Assembly (NCBI RefSeq): GCF_035974275.1
Contig: NZ_CP142422.1
Coordinates: 4,712,001 to 4,776,000 of the forward strand
Source: Chryseobacterium sp. MYb264
Lineage (GTDB): Bacteria; Bacteroidota; Bacteroidia; Flavobacteriales; Weeksellaceae
Direction of reading: 5' to 3'
DNA length: 64,000 nt
Each line of letters opens with the position of its first letter. Position 1 is the first letter of the stretch. Shown in pieces: positions 52,385 through 59,687 of this stretch. A program made the position numbers and the translations under genes. The notes beneath the pieces were generated by a model. It saw only the letters and a program-made list of their open reading frames with translations, did no database searches and had not been told where the DNA came from.

Positions 52385-53109
52385 TGATAGTTCTAGGAAG
52401 TACGTCGGAGGTGGCGCAGGCTTTTGTTGAAAAAGCTCTACAGGAAGGCGAAAAGTTTGAAAAAATTTATCTATTTACCTCAAATAAAGAAACCACAGAG
52501 AGGTTTGCAAGGCATATTGATGTGAAATTTCTGCAACAATCTGAAGTGATAGAGTTAGATCTCATGAAACCTATTGATTATAATCAGCTGGACTATGTCA
52601 ACTCAAATCTTATTTTCTGTGCTACAGGTTATTTGGGTGAAGGAACAGAAGAAGGCCTTTATGATAATAAAAATACGGAAAGAATTATTGATATCAATTA
52701 CGGAAAACTGGTTCCGCTGATGAATTATTTCGCTCAGAAGTTTGAAAGTAAAAGATCGGGAACCATCATCGGTTTGTCATCAGTAGCAGGTGAGAGAGGA
52801 AGGCAGAGTAATTTTATTTACGGAAGTGCCAAAGCCGCTTTTACCGCTTATTTAAGTGGTTTAAGAAATTATCTTTTCGATAAAAAAGTGCATGTTCTCA
52901 CCATAAAACCGGGATTCATGGCAACTAAAATGACAGAAGGGCTGCCTTTAAATCCGAAATTGACCGCTACGCCTAAACAGGCTGCTGACTGCATTTTTAA
53001 GGCTTATAAAAAACAAAAAAATGTAGCTTACGTTTTACCGATCTGGGCTATTATTATGATGATTATCAGAAATATCCCTGAATTTATATTTAAAAAATTA
53101 AAGCTTTAA
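52384..53109 (+). CDS. dprE2: Short-chain dehydrogenase, DprE2 homologue
   Basis: A 241-aa SDR reductase. MIVLGSTSEVAQAFVE is the cofactor loop; the catalytic Ser lies in IIGLSSVAGERG and the YxxxK motif is YGSAK (~147-151). The C-terminus (AYVLPIWAIIMMIIRNIPEF) is hydrophobic and probably membrane-associated, as in DprE2. It would reduce the 2'-keto intermediate made by the DprE1 homologue to polyprenyl-phospho-arabinose. Its ATG overlaps the dprE1-like stop. Confidence 0.87.
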   Translation: MIVLGSTSEVAQAFVEKALQEGEKFEKIYLFTSNKETTERFARHIDVKFLQQSEVIELDLMKPIDYNQLDYVNSNLIFCATGYLGEGTEEGLYDNKNTERIIDINYGKLVPLMNYFAQKFESKRSGTIIGLSSVAGERGRQSNFIYGSAKAAFTAYLSGLRNYLFDKKVHVLTIKPGFMATKMTEGLPLNPKLTATPKQAADCIFKAYKKQKNVAYVLPIWAIIMMIIRNIPEFIFKKLKL

Positions 53110-53238
53110 AATAATTTCATTAATTTAATACAAAATTTACTAACGCTTCTGTTTTATTGTTTTTTATTGAATACTATCTTTGAAATCTTTGCGTTAGAAT
53201 AATTTGATTATGAAATTTAAACCAGACAAAAAACTCCA

Positions 53239-53826
53239 ATGAAAAAATTGTATTGCTTCGACTTCGACGGAACGCTTACATATAAAGATACCATGTTTAT
53301 GTATCTTAAGTTCTATGATTCTGCTAAGTTTCGTGTACAATTTTTGAGACACGTTCCGCTTTTTATTTTATTAAAATTAAAATTAGCTGAGACTGAAAAG
53401 GTAAAGAAAAGCTTTATCGGTTCAATTCTTAAAGGTCAGTCTCAGGAAAAAATCGAGAAAAAAGCAAAACAGTTTTTTGAAGAACACTATCCTAAAATCG
53501 TAAGAGAGAACGCATTAGATTTTATAAATAATATGGATAGAAACAATACACAAAGCTTACTGGTAACCGCTTCGCTGGATATTTGGACCCAGCCTTTCGC
53601 AGAAGCTTTCCAGATGCAGCTGGTTTCTACCCGTGCAGAGTTTAAAAACGGTTTTTTTACGGGTAATTTCATTGGAAGAAACTGTAATGGAAAGGAGAAA
53701 CTGGTAAGGATAAAAGCAGAGATTAACGACCATAAATACGATAAAATCATAGCATTCGGAGATACCTCGGGCGACAAGCAGATGCTGAAATGGGCAAATG
53801 AAGGTCATTACCAATTTTTTCACTAA
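53239..53826 (+). CDS. HAD-family IB phosphatase
   Basis: A 195-aa phosphatase. Motif I DFDGTLTYKD (nucleophile D8, acid/base D10), motif II VTASLDIW, motif III/IV region GKEKLVR and AFGDTSGDKQML are all intact. Placed 129 nt after the DprE2 homologue on the same strand, it may remove the 5-phosphate from polyprenyl-phospho-phosphoribose, the step between the UbiA and DprE1 enzymes; mycobacteria use a PAP2-type enzyme there, so this assignment rests on context. Confidence 0.75.
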   Translation: MKKLYCFDFDGTLTYKDTMFMYLKFYDSAKFRVQFLRHVPLFILLKLKLAETEKVKKSFIGSILKGQSQEKIEKKAKQFFEEHYPKIVRENALDFINNMDRNNTQSLLVTASLDIWTQPFAEAFQMQLVSTRAEFKNGFFTGNFIGRNCNGKEKLVRIKAEINDHKYDKIIAFGDTSGDKQMLKWANEGHYQFFH

Positions 53827-53831
53827 TTTTG
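53824..53831 (+). promoter_or_regulatory. -7 promoter element of the PrcB-like lipoprotein gene
   Basis: TAATTTTG begins at the TAA stop of the phosphatase gene and lies 18 nt before the preferred ATG at 53850. Confidence 0.5.
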
Positions 53832-53849
53832 GGTGATAAAAATGTAAAA

Positions 53850-54326
53850 ATGAAAAGACTAATTATTTTGTCTTTTGCAACTTTTTTGAGTTGTGCAAGT
53901 ACAGGCAATACATCCCAAAAGTCATCAGACATGCAGACAAAAACAGAGATCATTGCTTCCGAATCACAAGGTGGTGCGGATCAGGCTGGTTTTAAAATTA
54001 TCAAAAATGAATCAGAACTGCAGAAAGCCATGCAGGGAAATTCTGTTCGGCTGATCGTTGAAGGTAGTAATACGGAACCTGCAAAAACCACTAAATTTCC
54101 TAAAGATAAAAAAGTAGTTTTATATAATCTGGGAATGTTCAGATCGGGGGATCATAGGATTGCCACGATCAAAAGTGTGTCTGTAAAAGATAATGTGCTG
54201 TATGTTGAGGTTCCTTATGTAGAACAGGGCGAGATGCAGATACAGGTGATTTCTAATCCTTATATCATCTTTACTGTTCCTTCAACGTACAATTTCACCT
54301 CTGTAGAATTAAAATCTTCAAAATAA
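53850..54326 (+). CDS. Lipoprotein with PrcB C-terminal-like domain
   Basis: A 158-aa lipoprotein from the ATG at 53850: MKRLIILSFATFLSC, lipid Cys15. A TTG seven codons upstream sits within the -7 box and is rejected. The C-terminal part (KKVVLYNLGMFRSGDHRIAT, VKDNVLYVEVPYVEQGEM, ISNPYIIFTVP) fits the PrcB_C pattern, a domain found with proteases. Its role is unknown. The cysteine desulfurase starts 2 nt after its stop. Confidence 0.7.
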   Translation: MKRLIILSFATFLSCASTGNTSQKSSDMQTKTEIIASESQGGADQAGFKIIKNESELQKAMQGNSVRLIVEGSNTEPAKTTKFPKDKKVVLYNLGMFRSGDHRIATIKSVSVKDNVLYVEVPYVEQGEMQIQVISNPYIIFTVPSTYNFTSVELKSSK

Positions 54327-54328
54327 AA

Positions 54329-55504
54329 ATGAACAAGATATATTTAGATAACGCTGCAACTACACCACTTTCAGAAGAAGTTATCGATGCCATGGTAGGT
54401 ACCATGAAGATGAACTTCGGAAATCCTTCTTCCACCCACAGTTTTGGACAGGAAGCCAAGATTTTGATTGAGAATGTGAGAAGGCAGGTTGCTGATTATC
54501 TTCATGTAACTCCCGCGGAAATTATTTTTACGTCTTGCGGAACAGAGTCGAACAACATGATTATAAAATCAAGCGTTGAGCACCTTGGAGTAGAAAGAAT
54601 TATCAGTTCGCCTTTGGAGCACAAATGTGTTTCTGAAAGTATTCTTGATATGAAGGCGAGAAAAGGAGTAGAGGTAAACTATATCCGCCCGAACGAAAAA
54701 GGGGATATTGATCTTAATAAATTAGAAGAACTTTTAAAAGCTTCAGATAAAAAAACATTGGTAAGCCTAATGCACGCCAATAACGAGATTGGAAATATTG
54801 TTGACATTAAGAAGATGGCAGAATTGTGCAAGGCACATAATGCACTTTTCCATTCGGATACGGTACAGACTATGGCTCACATGAATTTAGATCTGTCTGA
54901 TATTCAGGTTGATTTTGCTTCTTGCAGTGCACATAAATTCCATGGTCCAAAAGGAGTTGGTTTTGCCTTTATCAGAAAATCCAGCGGTTTGAAAGGAATT
55001 ATTACCGGAGGACCTCAGGAAAGAAGCTTAAGAGCAGGAACTGAGAACGTAGCAGGAATTGTAGGATTGGGTAAAGCACTGGAACTTTCATTAAATAATA
55101 TGGAAGCTTACACCAACCACATGCAGGAAATTAAAAACTATACTGCAGAAAGGCTTTTAGCGGAAATTCCGGGCATTAAATTCAACGGAAGAAGTGCTGA
55201 GCAGGAAAATAGTCTTTACACGGTTTTAAGCGCTTTATTGCCGTATAAAAACCCGTTAATCGGGCTTCAATTGGATATGAAAGGTATTGCCATTTCACAG
55301 GGAAGTGCATGCTCTTCGGGGGCATCTAAGCCTTCAATGGTAATGATGATGGTTTTATCTGAAGACGAAATGGATCTTTGTACACCGCTTCGTATTTCGT
55401 TCAGCCACATGACAACTAAAGAGGATATTGATGTTTTTGTAAATGCTTTGAAGGAGATCTCTAAAGATTTCGTTATAGAAAATACAAATGTTGAGCATAG
55501 ATAG
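54329..55504 (+). CDS. Cysteine desulfurase (NifS/IscS class)
   Basis: A 391-aa PLP enzyme. SCGTESNNMIIKSS binds the cofactor phosphate; LHADT-type segment reads LFHSDTVQTM; the PLP lysine is K203 in SAHKFHGPKGVG; the catalytic Cys is C328 in GSACSSGASKPS. It takes sulfur from cysteine for Fe-S clusters or tRNA thiolation. Group I features (the long Cys loop) favour NifS/IscS over SufS. No iscU or sufBCD genes are adjacent. Confidence 0.92.
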   Translation: MNKIYLDNAATTPLSEEVIDAMVGTMKMNFGNPSSTHSFGQEAKILIENVRRQVADYLHVTPAEIIFTSCGTESNNMIIKSSVEHLGVERIISSPLEHKCVSESILDMKARKGVEVNYIRPNEKGDIDLNKLEELLKASDKKTLVSLMHANNEIGNIVDIKKMAELCKAHNALFHSDTVQTMAHMNLDLSDIQVDFASCSAHKFHGPKGVGFAFIRKSSGLKGIITGGPQERSLRAGTENVAGIVGLGKALELSLNNMEAYTNHMQEIKNYTAERLLAEIPGIKFNGRSAEQENSLYTVLSALLPYKNPLIGLQLDMKGIAISQGSACSSGASKPSMVMMMVLSEDEMDLCTPLRISFSHMTTKEDIDVFVNALKEISKDFVIENTNVEHR

Positions 55505-55523
55505 TCTTATTACTCAAAAACAG

Positions 55524-55531
55524 TAATTTTG
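55524..55531 (+). promoter_or_regulatory. -7 promoter element of trxA
   Basis: TAATTTTG, 58 nt before the ATG of trxA. Confidence 0.55.
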
Positions 55532-55589
55532 AATATCCAATTAAGGATAAAAAAGAGAATATAATATTAATTTAAATAAAAGAAACAAA

Positions 55590-55904
55590 ATGGCTTTAGA
55601 AATTACAGATAGCTCATTTCAGGAGGTTTTAAAATCAGACAAACCGGTATTAGTAGACTTTTGGGCAGTATGGTGTGGACCTTGCAGAACTTTGGGACCA
55701 ATCATTGAAGAGATAGCAAACGATTTCGAAGGAAAAGCAGTAGTAGGAAAAGTAGATGTAGACAACAATCAGGAAATTTCTATGCAATATGGTATCAGAA
55801 ATATCCCTACAGTTCTAATTTTTAAGGGCGGTGAGGTTGTTGATAAAATCGTTGGAGTAGCTCCAAAAGACGTGATCGCTGAAAAATTAAGCGCGCACTT
55901 GTAA
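55590..55904 (+). CDS. trxA: Thioredoxin
   Basis: A 104-aa cytosolic thioredoxin. Active site W28-C-G-P-C32 in VDFWAVWCGPCRTLGP; the cis-Pro loop is IRNIPTVLIFKGGEVVDKIVG (split here at 20 residues, IRNIPTVLIFKGG). Reduces protein disulfides with thioredoxin reductase. Own promoter and terminator. Confidence 0.96.
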   Translation: MALEITDSSFQEVLKSDKPVLVDFWAVWCGPCRTLGPIIEEIANDFEGKAVVGKVDVDNNQEISMQYGIRNIPTVLIFKGGEVVDKIVGVAPKDVIAEKLSAHL

Positions 55905-55925
55905 AATAATAAATTTGATAATGAA

Positions 55926-55956
55926 TGCTTTCCGTTTTTGGAAGGCATTTTTTTTG
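55926..55956 (+). terminator. Rho-independent terminator of trxA
   Basis: TGCTTTCC/GGAAGGCA stem followed by TTTTTTTT. Confidence 0.85.
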
Positions 55957-55963
55957 AAATAAA

Positions 55964-55994
55964 TTTGCAGGTAAGGAAAAAAGTTGTACTTTTG
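55964..55994 (+). promoter_or_regulatory. Promoter of the tRNA-Asp cluster
   Basis: TTTG (55964-55967), 19-nt spacer, TACTTTTG (55987-55994): near-perfect consensus, 44 nt before the first tRNA. Confidence 0.8.
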
Positions 55995-56037
55995 CAATCA
56001 CAAAAAAGAAACGAAGTTCTTACAACAAAACGAAAAT

Positions 56038-56111
56038 GATCCGGTAGTTCAGCTGGTTAGAATGCCGCCCTGTCACGGCGGAGGTCGCGGGTTCGAGTCC
56101 CGTCCGGATCG
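56038..56111 (+). tRNA. tRNA-Asp(GTC), copy 1
   Basis: A 74-nt cloverleaf: acceptor GATCCGG/CCGGATC with discriminator G, anticodon loop CTGTCAC (anticodon GTC), T-arm GGTTCGAGTCC. Confidence 0.95.
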
Positions 56112-56145
56112 CAAAAGTTTATAATTTACTTTTAAAATAAAATTA

Positions 56146-56219
56146 GATCCGGTAGTTCAGCTGGTTAGAATGCCGCCCTGTCACGGCGGAGGTCGCGGGT
56201 TCGAGTCCCGTCCGGATCG
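56146..56219 (+). tRNA. tRNA-Asp(GTC), copy 2
   Basis: Same sequence as copy 1; 34-nt spacer containing CAAAAGTTT and TTTACTTTTAAAA. Confidence 0.95.
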
Positions 56220-56256
56220 CAAAAGTTTTTCTTCAATTTACTTTTAAAACAAAATT

Positions 56257-56330
56257 GATCCGGTAGTTCAGCTGGTTAGAATGCCGCCCTGTCACGGCGG
56301 AGGTCGCGGGTTCGAGTCCCGTCCGGATCG
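56257..56330 (+). tRNA. tRNA-Asp(GTC), copy 3
   Basis: Same sequence as copies 1 and 2; its 37-nt upstream spacer resembles the first spacer, indicating tandem duplication. Confidence 0.95.
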
Positions 56331-56353
56331 CAACTACAATATCAAAGTAGTAC

Positions 56354-56388
56354 AAAAAGCTTTAAAACATATGTTTTAAAGCTTTTTT
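56354..56388 (+). terminator. Terminator of the tRNA-Asp cluster
   Basis: AAAAAGCTTTAAAACAT and its complement form a long perfect palindrome ending in TTTTT. Confidence 0.88.
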
Positions 56389-56421
56389 CATTTTATGTCT
56401 ATTCGATAAGAATCAAAAATA

Positions 56422-57266
56422 CACAATCTGAATGTGACGAATCAAGTACAAAAGTTGGCGACTAGGCAAAAAAGTTTAGATCATGTAAGATGAAATTTTT
56501 TGCTCTCGCAGATTTTGCGAATGATGCAGATTCTTTTCCTTACACTTTACATAGTGAACACAAAGCCTCACCAAGTTTTTTGACAACTCCCGTTTTAAGT
56601 ATCACCAAGCCATTCTACTTATAAAAGATCACGAAGATTAAGCAAAAATAGATCAGCAGCATCATCTGTGAAAATCCTTGTATCTGTGGGAAACAAAATT
56701 AGTGCATTCGTGGCGATATTAAGACCCCTCCATTTTATCTTTGATAAAATCCTTGCGTCTTAAAAACATAGAGTATTAAAAAATATCTTTGCGGCTTTGC
56801 GAAAAACCAACAAATAGAGCAGCATCTGTTAAAATCTGCACGATCTGTGGGGAATAAAAATATTCGAGTATCTGTGGAGATAATATGCAGCCCTCAATTT
56901 TATCTTTGATAAAATCCTTGCGACTTAAAAACATAAAGCATTAAAAAATATCTTTGCGGCTTTGCGAAAAACCAACAAATAGAGCAGCATCTTTGAAAAT
57001 CTGCACGATCTGTGGGGAATAAAAATATTCGAGTATCCGTGGCGATAATATACTGCCCTCAATTTTATCTTTGATAAAATCCTTGCGCCTTAAAAACATC
57101 AAGTATTAAAAAAAATCTTTGCGTCTCTGCGAAAAACCAACAAATAGAGCAGCATCTGAAAATCTGCGATCTGTGGGGAATAAAAATATTCGTGCATTCG
57201 TGACAAAAAATACATCTAAACAATTTCTCCCCAAGTTTTGAAACTGATCCACAATCTGAAAGTGAC
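56422..57266 (+). repeat. Composite dispersed repeat, copy 3, with flanking direct repeats
   Basis: The element runs 56439-57249. It starts AATCAAGTACAAAAGTTGG and ends in the complement of GGATCAGTTTCAAAACTTGG. Inside, a ~165-bp unit (marked by TTTTATCTTTGATAAAATCC at 56733, 56898 and 57063) is repeated three times. It is flanked by CACAATCTGAATGTGAC (56422-56438) and CACAATCTGAAAGTGAC (57250-57266), a 17-bp direct repeat with one mismatch that looks like a target-site duplication. It begins ~50 nt past the tRNA-Asp terminator. No gene inside. Confidence 0.8.
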
Positions 57267-57407
57267 CTATTCAGTGACCTCTTGAAAAGGTGTTAAAAGG
57301 TCACTGAAAAAGTAAGACCAAGCCTATCCATGGGCTTATTCAGAAATTGAACATCTTGTGGGGAGTTTTTAATGTATTTAATTTGAAATTTTTAAAAATG
57401 GGACTCT

Positions 57408-57727
57408 ATGAATAGTACATTCAATTTGCTTTATTATCTCAAAAAAGCTAAAATCAATACTAGGGGAGAAGCACCCATCTATATGAGAATTACCATTGAT
57501 GGTAAAATTTCTGAGATCAGTACAAAACGCGTTATAATACCATCGAAATGGAACAGTAAAGCCCAAAACGTAAAAGGAATTTCAGAAGAATGCAGATCAA
57601 TTAATTTTTATCTTAAAACATTTGAGCAGAAAGTTTATGATACCTATCATCTTCTCATAAGGGAAAATGAAAAGATAAGCTGTGAATTGCTTAAAAATAG
57701 ATTATTGGGCAAAGACCAAAACAGACG
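57408..57727 (+). pseudogene. Truncated tyrosine recombinase (integrase), N-terminal part
   Basis: The frame from the ATG at 57408 gives FNLLYYLKKAKINTRGEAPI, YMRITIDGKISEISTKR and WNSKAQNVKG, the arm-type DNA-binding domain of Bacteroidetes integrases. The core-binding and catalytic domains (R...HxxR...Y) are absent: the frame runs into the IS3 end at 57728 and stops at 57758. About a quarter of the gene remains. It lies 1.1 kb past the tRNA-Asp cluster, a common attachment site, so it is probably a remnant of an integrated element. Confidence 0.8.
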
Positions 57728-57785
57728 TGTAATCTTCCCGAAAAACTGGAACATTTAAAAATATAGTTTTTAAATTTGGAAGACT

Positions 57786-58052
57786 ATGAAAAACAGTAAA
57801 TTTTCAGAAGTTCAGATTATTAAGATCCTATCTGAACAAAATCAAGGTAAAACAGTGAATGAGATCTGCCGGGAGCATGGCATCAGCCAGCCGACATTTT
57901 ACAAATGGAAGAGTAAATATGGAGGTTTGGATGTGCAGCAACTCTCCAAAATGAAGGAACTTGAAAAGGAACTTTCGCAGTACAAAAAAATCGTAGCGGA
58001 ACTTACGCTGGAAAATGTGGTGATGAAAGATGTGATCGCAAAAAAGCTTTAA
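57786..58052 (+). CDS. IS3 transposase OrfA
   Basis: An 88-aa protein with a helix-turn-helix (TVNEICREHGISQPTFYKWK) and a C-terminal leucine-zipper-like coiled coil (MKELEKELSQYKKIVAELTL), as in IS3 OrfA. Near its end is the slippery heptamer A AAA AAG (58040-58046); a -1 shift there continues directly into OrfB. Confidence 0.9.
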   Translation: MKNSKFSEVQIIKILSEQNQGKTVNEICREHGISQPTFYKWKSKYGGLDVQQLSKMKELEKELSQYKKIVAELTLENVVMKDVIAKKL

Positions 58053-58973
58053 CACCTTCCGAGAAGCGGGAACTGGTTGTTTATTCCGGATCAGAACACG
58101 GGATAAGCACTCGGAATGCGTGTAGACTTTTTATCATAAACAGTTCGGTATTTTATTACAAGAAGAAGAAAAACAATGAAGACGACAAAATTCGGGAGGA
58201 ACTATTCTTGCTTGCAAACCAGCACCAGACCTGGGGATTTTGGACGATGCATCACCGTTTGAGAAACTTGGGTTTTGGGTGGAATCACAAGCGGGTTTAC
58301 AGGATTTACAAATCGATGAAGCTGAACTTGAGAAGCAAACGAAAAAGACGACTTCCGGCAAGGATAAAGGAACCCTTACTTCGTCCGATGTATCCCAATG
58401 TGACGTGGAGTATGGATTTTATGCACGACACTTTGGAGAATGGTAAAAGCGTGAGAAGCCTTAATATCATTGATGATTTTAACAGAGAAACTTTGAATAT
58501 TACCATCGATACCAGTTTGCCGTCAGCAAGAGTAGTTTCACAACTGGAACAACTGATCGACTGGCGTGGGAAACCTGAAAAGAAAAGAGTTGACAACGGT
58601 CCGGAGTTTATTGCAGAAAAATTGAAAGACTGGTGCGAAAAAAACGGAATTATCATCCATTACATTCAGCCCGGAAAGCCAACGCAAAACTCTCTGATAG
58701 AAAGATTCAACCGAACTTTCCGTACAGAATTCTTAGATGTTTATCTATTTGAAAACTTAAAAACAAATGAGAAATTATTCAGAAACCTGGATGTGGATGT
58801 ACAACAATGAGCGGCCTCACAGTGCGCTACAATACCTCACGCCCAGAGACTTTTTATTGAAATATGGAAAAATCAAAAACAATAACTCTAAGGATTTTCC
58901 CACATTCCAACAAAATTTTAACAATGACAACAGTAAATTAATAAAGAAAAACTCTACTTTTGAGTGTGCCTAA
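58041..58973 (+). pseudogene. IS3 transposase OrfB, with an internal frameshift
   Basis: The -1 frame after the slippery site reads KALTPSEKRELVVYSGSEHG, then QTWGFWTMHHRLRNLGF and the integrase core: first Asp in VTWSMDFMHD, second Asp in VDNGPEFIAEKL, Glu in TQNSLIERFNRTFRTEF. The frame then ends at 58810 with a spurious tail; a different frame from ~58767 carries the expected end (RNYSETWMWMYNNERPHSAL, TPRDFLLKYGK). A one-base change near 58765 has thus broken the gene after the catalytic Glu. The copy is probably inactive. Confidence 0.85.
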
Positions 58974-59002
58974 GTTGGGTAAGATTACAAATACTATAAA
59001 AT

Positions 59003-59395
59003 ATGACTGAAAAATTAATTCCGCAGGAACTATTAGATTATATAAAAGAAAATACTCTTATCGGAATAAAAGGAGGGAAAAGCGATCGTGCTTTTCTTGA
59101 TATATGGATGGTTTCTGTGAATCAAAGAGTTTTTGCAAGAAGTTGGGGGATGAGTGAAAGAAGCTGGTTTACAACATTTCGAGAACTAGGAGTAGGGCAA
59201 ATAAAGTTTGGTGACCAGATTATTGATGTTGAAGGAAAGATCATAGTTGATTCAGAAACTAATGCATTAATTAATAAAGCATATAAAACAAAGTATACAC
59301 AGAAAGAAAATGAATACTATGTGGAGGCTATAACGGAACCAAAATATAATGATTATACCATGGAATTTATCATGAGAGATTCATCAAACTCTTAA
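59003..59395 (+). CDS. DUF2255 family protein
   Basis: A 130-aa protein. FLDIWMVSVNQRVFARSWGM, RSWFTTFRELGVGQIKFGDQ and the late AYKTKYTQKEN fit DUF2255, a small family of unknown function resembling F420/flavin-binding split barrels. It starts 14 nt past the IS3 end, so its original promoter may have been replaced. A decayed relative lies at 63343-63613. Confidence 0.7.
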   Translation: MTEKLIPQELLDYIKENTLIGIKGGKSDRAFLDIWMVSVNQRVFARSWGMSERSWFTTFRELGVGQIKFGDQIIDVEGKIIVDSETNALINKAYKTKYTQKENEYYVEAITEPKYNDYTMEFIMRDSSNS

Positions 59396-59687
59396 TTAGT
59401 ATTGAAATCATTTCAAAGAAGTCATTTAAAGACACTCTCCCATAAAGTGTGTAAGTTAAAAAGTCAGGCTTGGATTTTATAATGTGAGCCTATCTTCAAA
59501 AATAAGCATAAATTGATTAAGAACAATCCCCCAATTCTGAATGGGCATAGTCCATTTTTTAGTTGCTTCTTTTAAAGCCAGATAGACTGATTTCATTACA
59601 GCATCATCTGTTGGAAACGACATTTTATTTTTGGTGTATTTACGGATTTTCCCATTGAGATTTTCAATTAAATTAGTGGTATAAATA

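Larger units (their letters stand above)
57728..58989 (+). mobile_element. IS3-family insertion sequence (1262 bp)
   Basis: The ends TGTAATCTTCCC and, inverted, TGTAATCTTACCC bound the transposase genes orfA and orfB. Length is typical of IS3. No target duplication is visible (left flank GACG, right flank AATA), so a deletion or rearrangement may have followed insertion. Confidence 0.75.

Noticed and set aside
56640..57210. CRISPR-like array of regularly spaced repeats
   Set aside because: Units are ~165 bp with no unique spacers of 30-40 bp and no cas genes nearby; it is a plain tandem repeat within a dispersed element.
58306..58656. Minus-strand 116-codon frame inside the IS3 element
   Set aside because: It is the complement of the OrfB core domain, whose catalytic motifs are plain on the plus strand.
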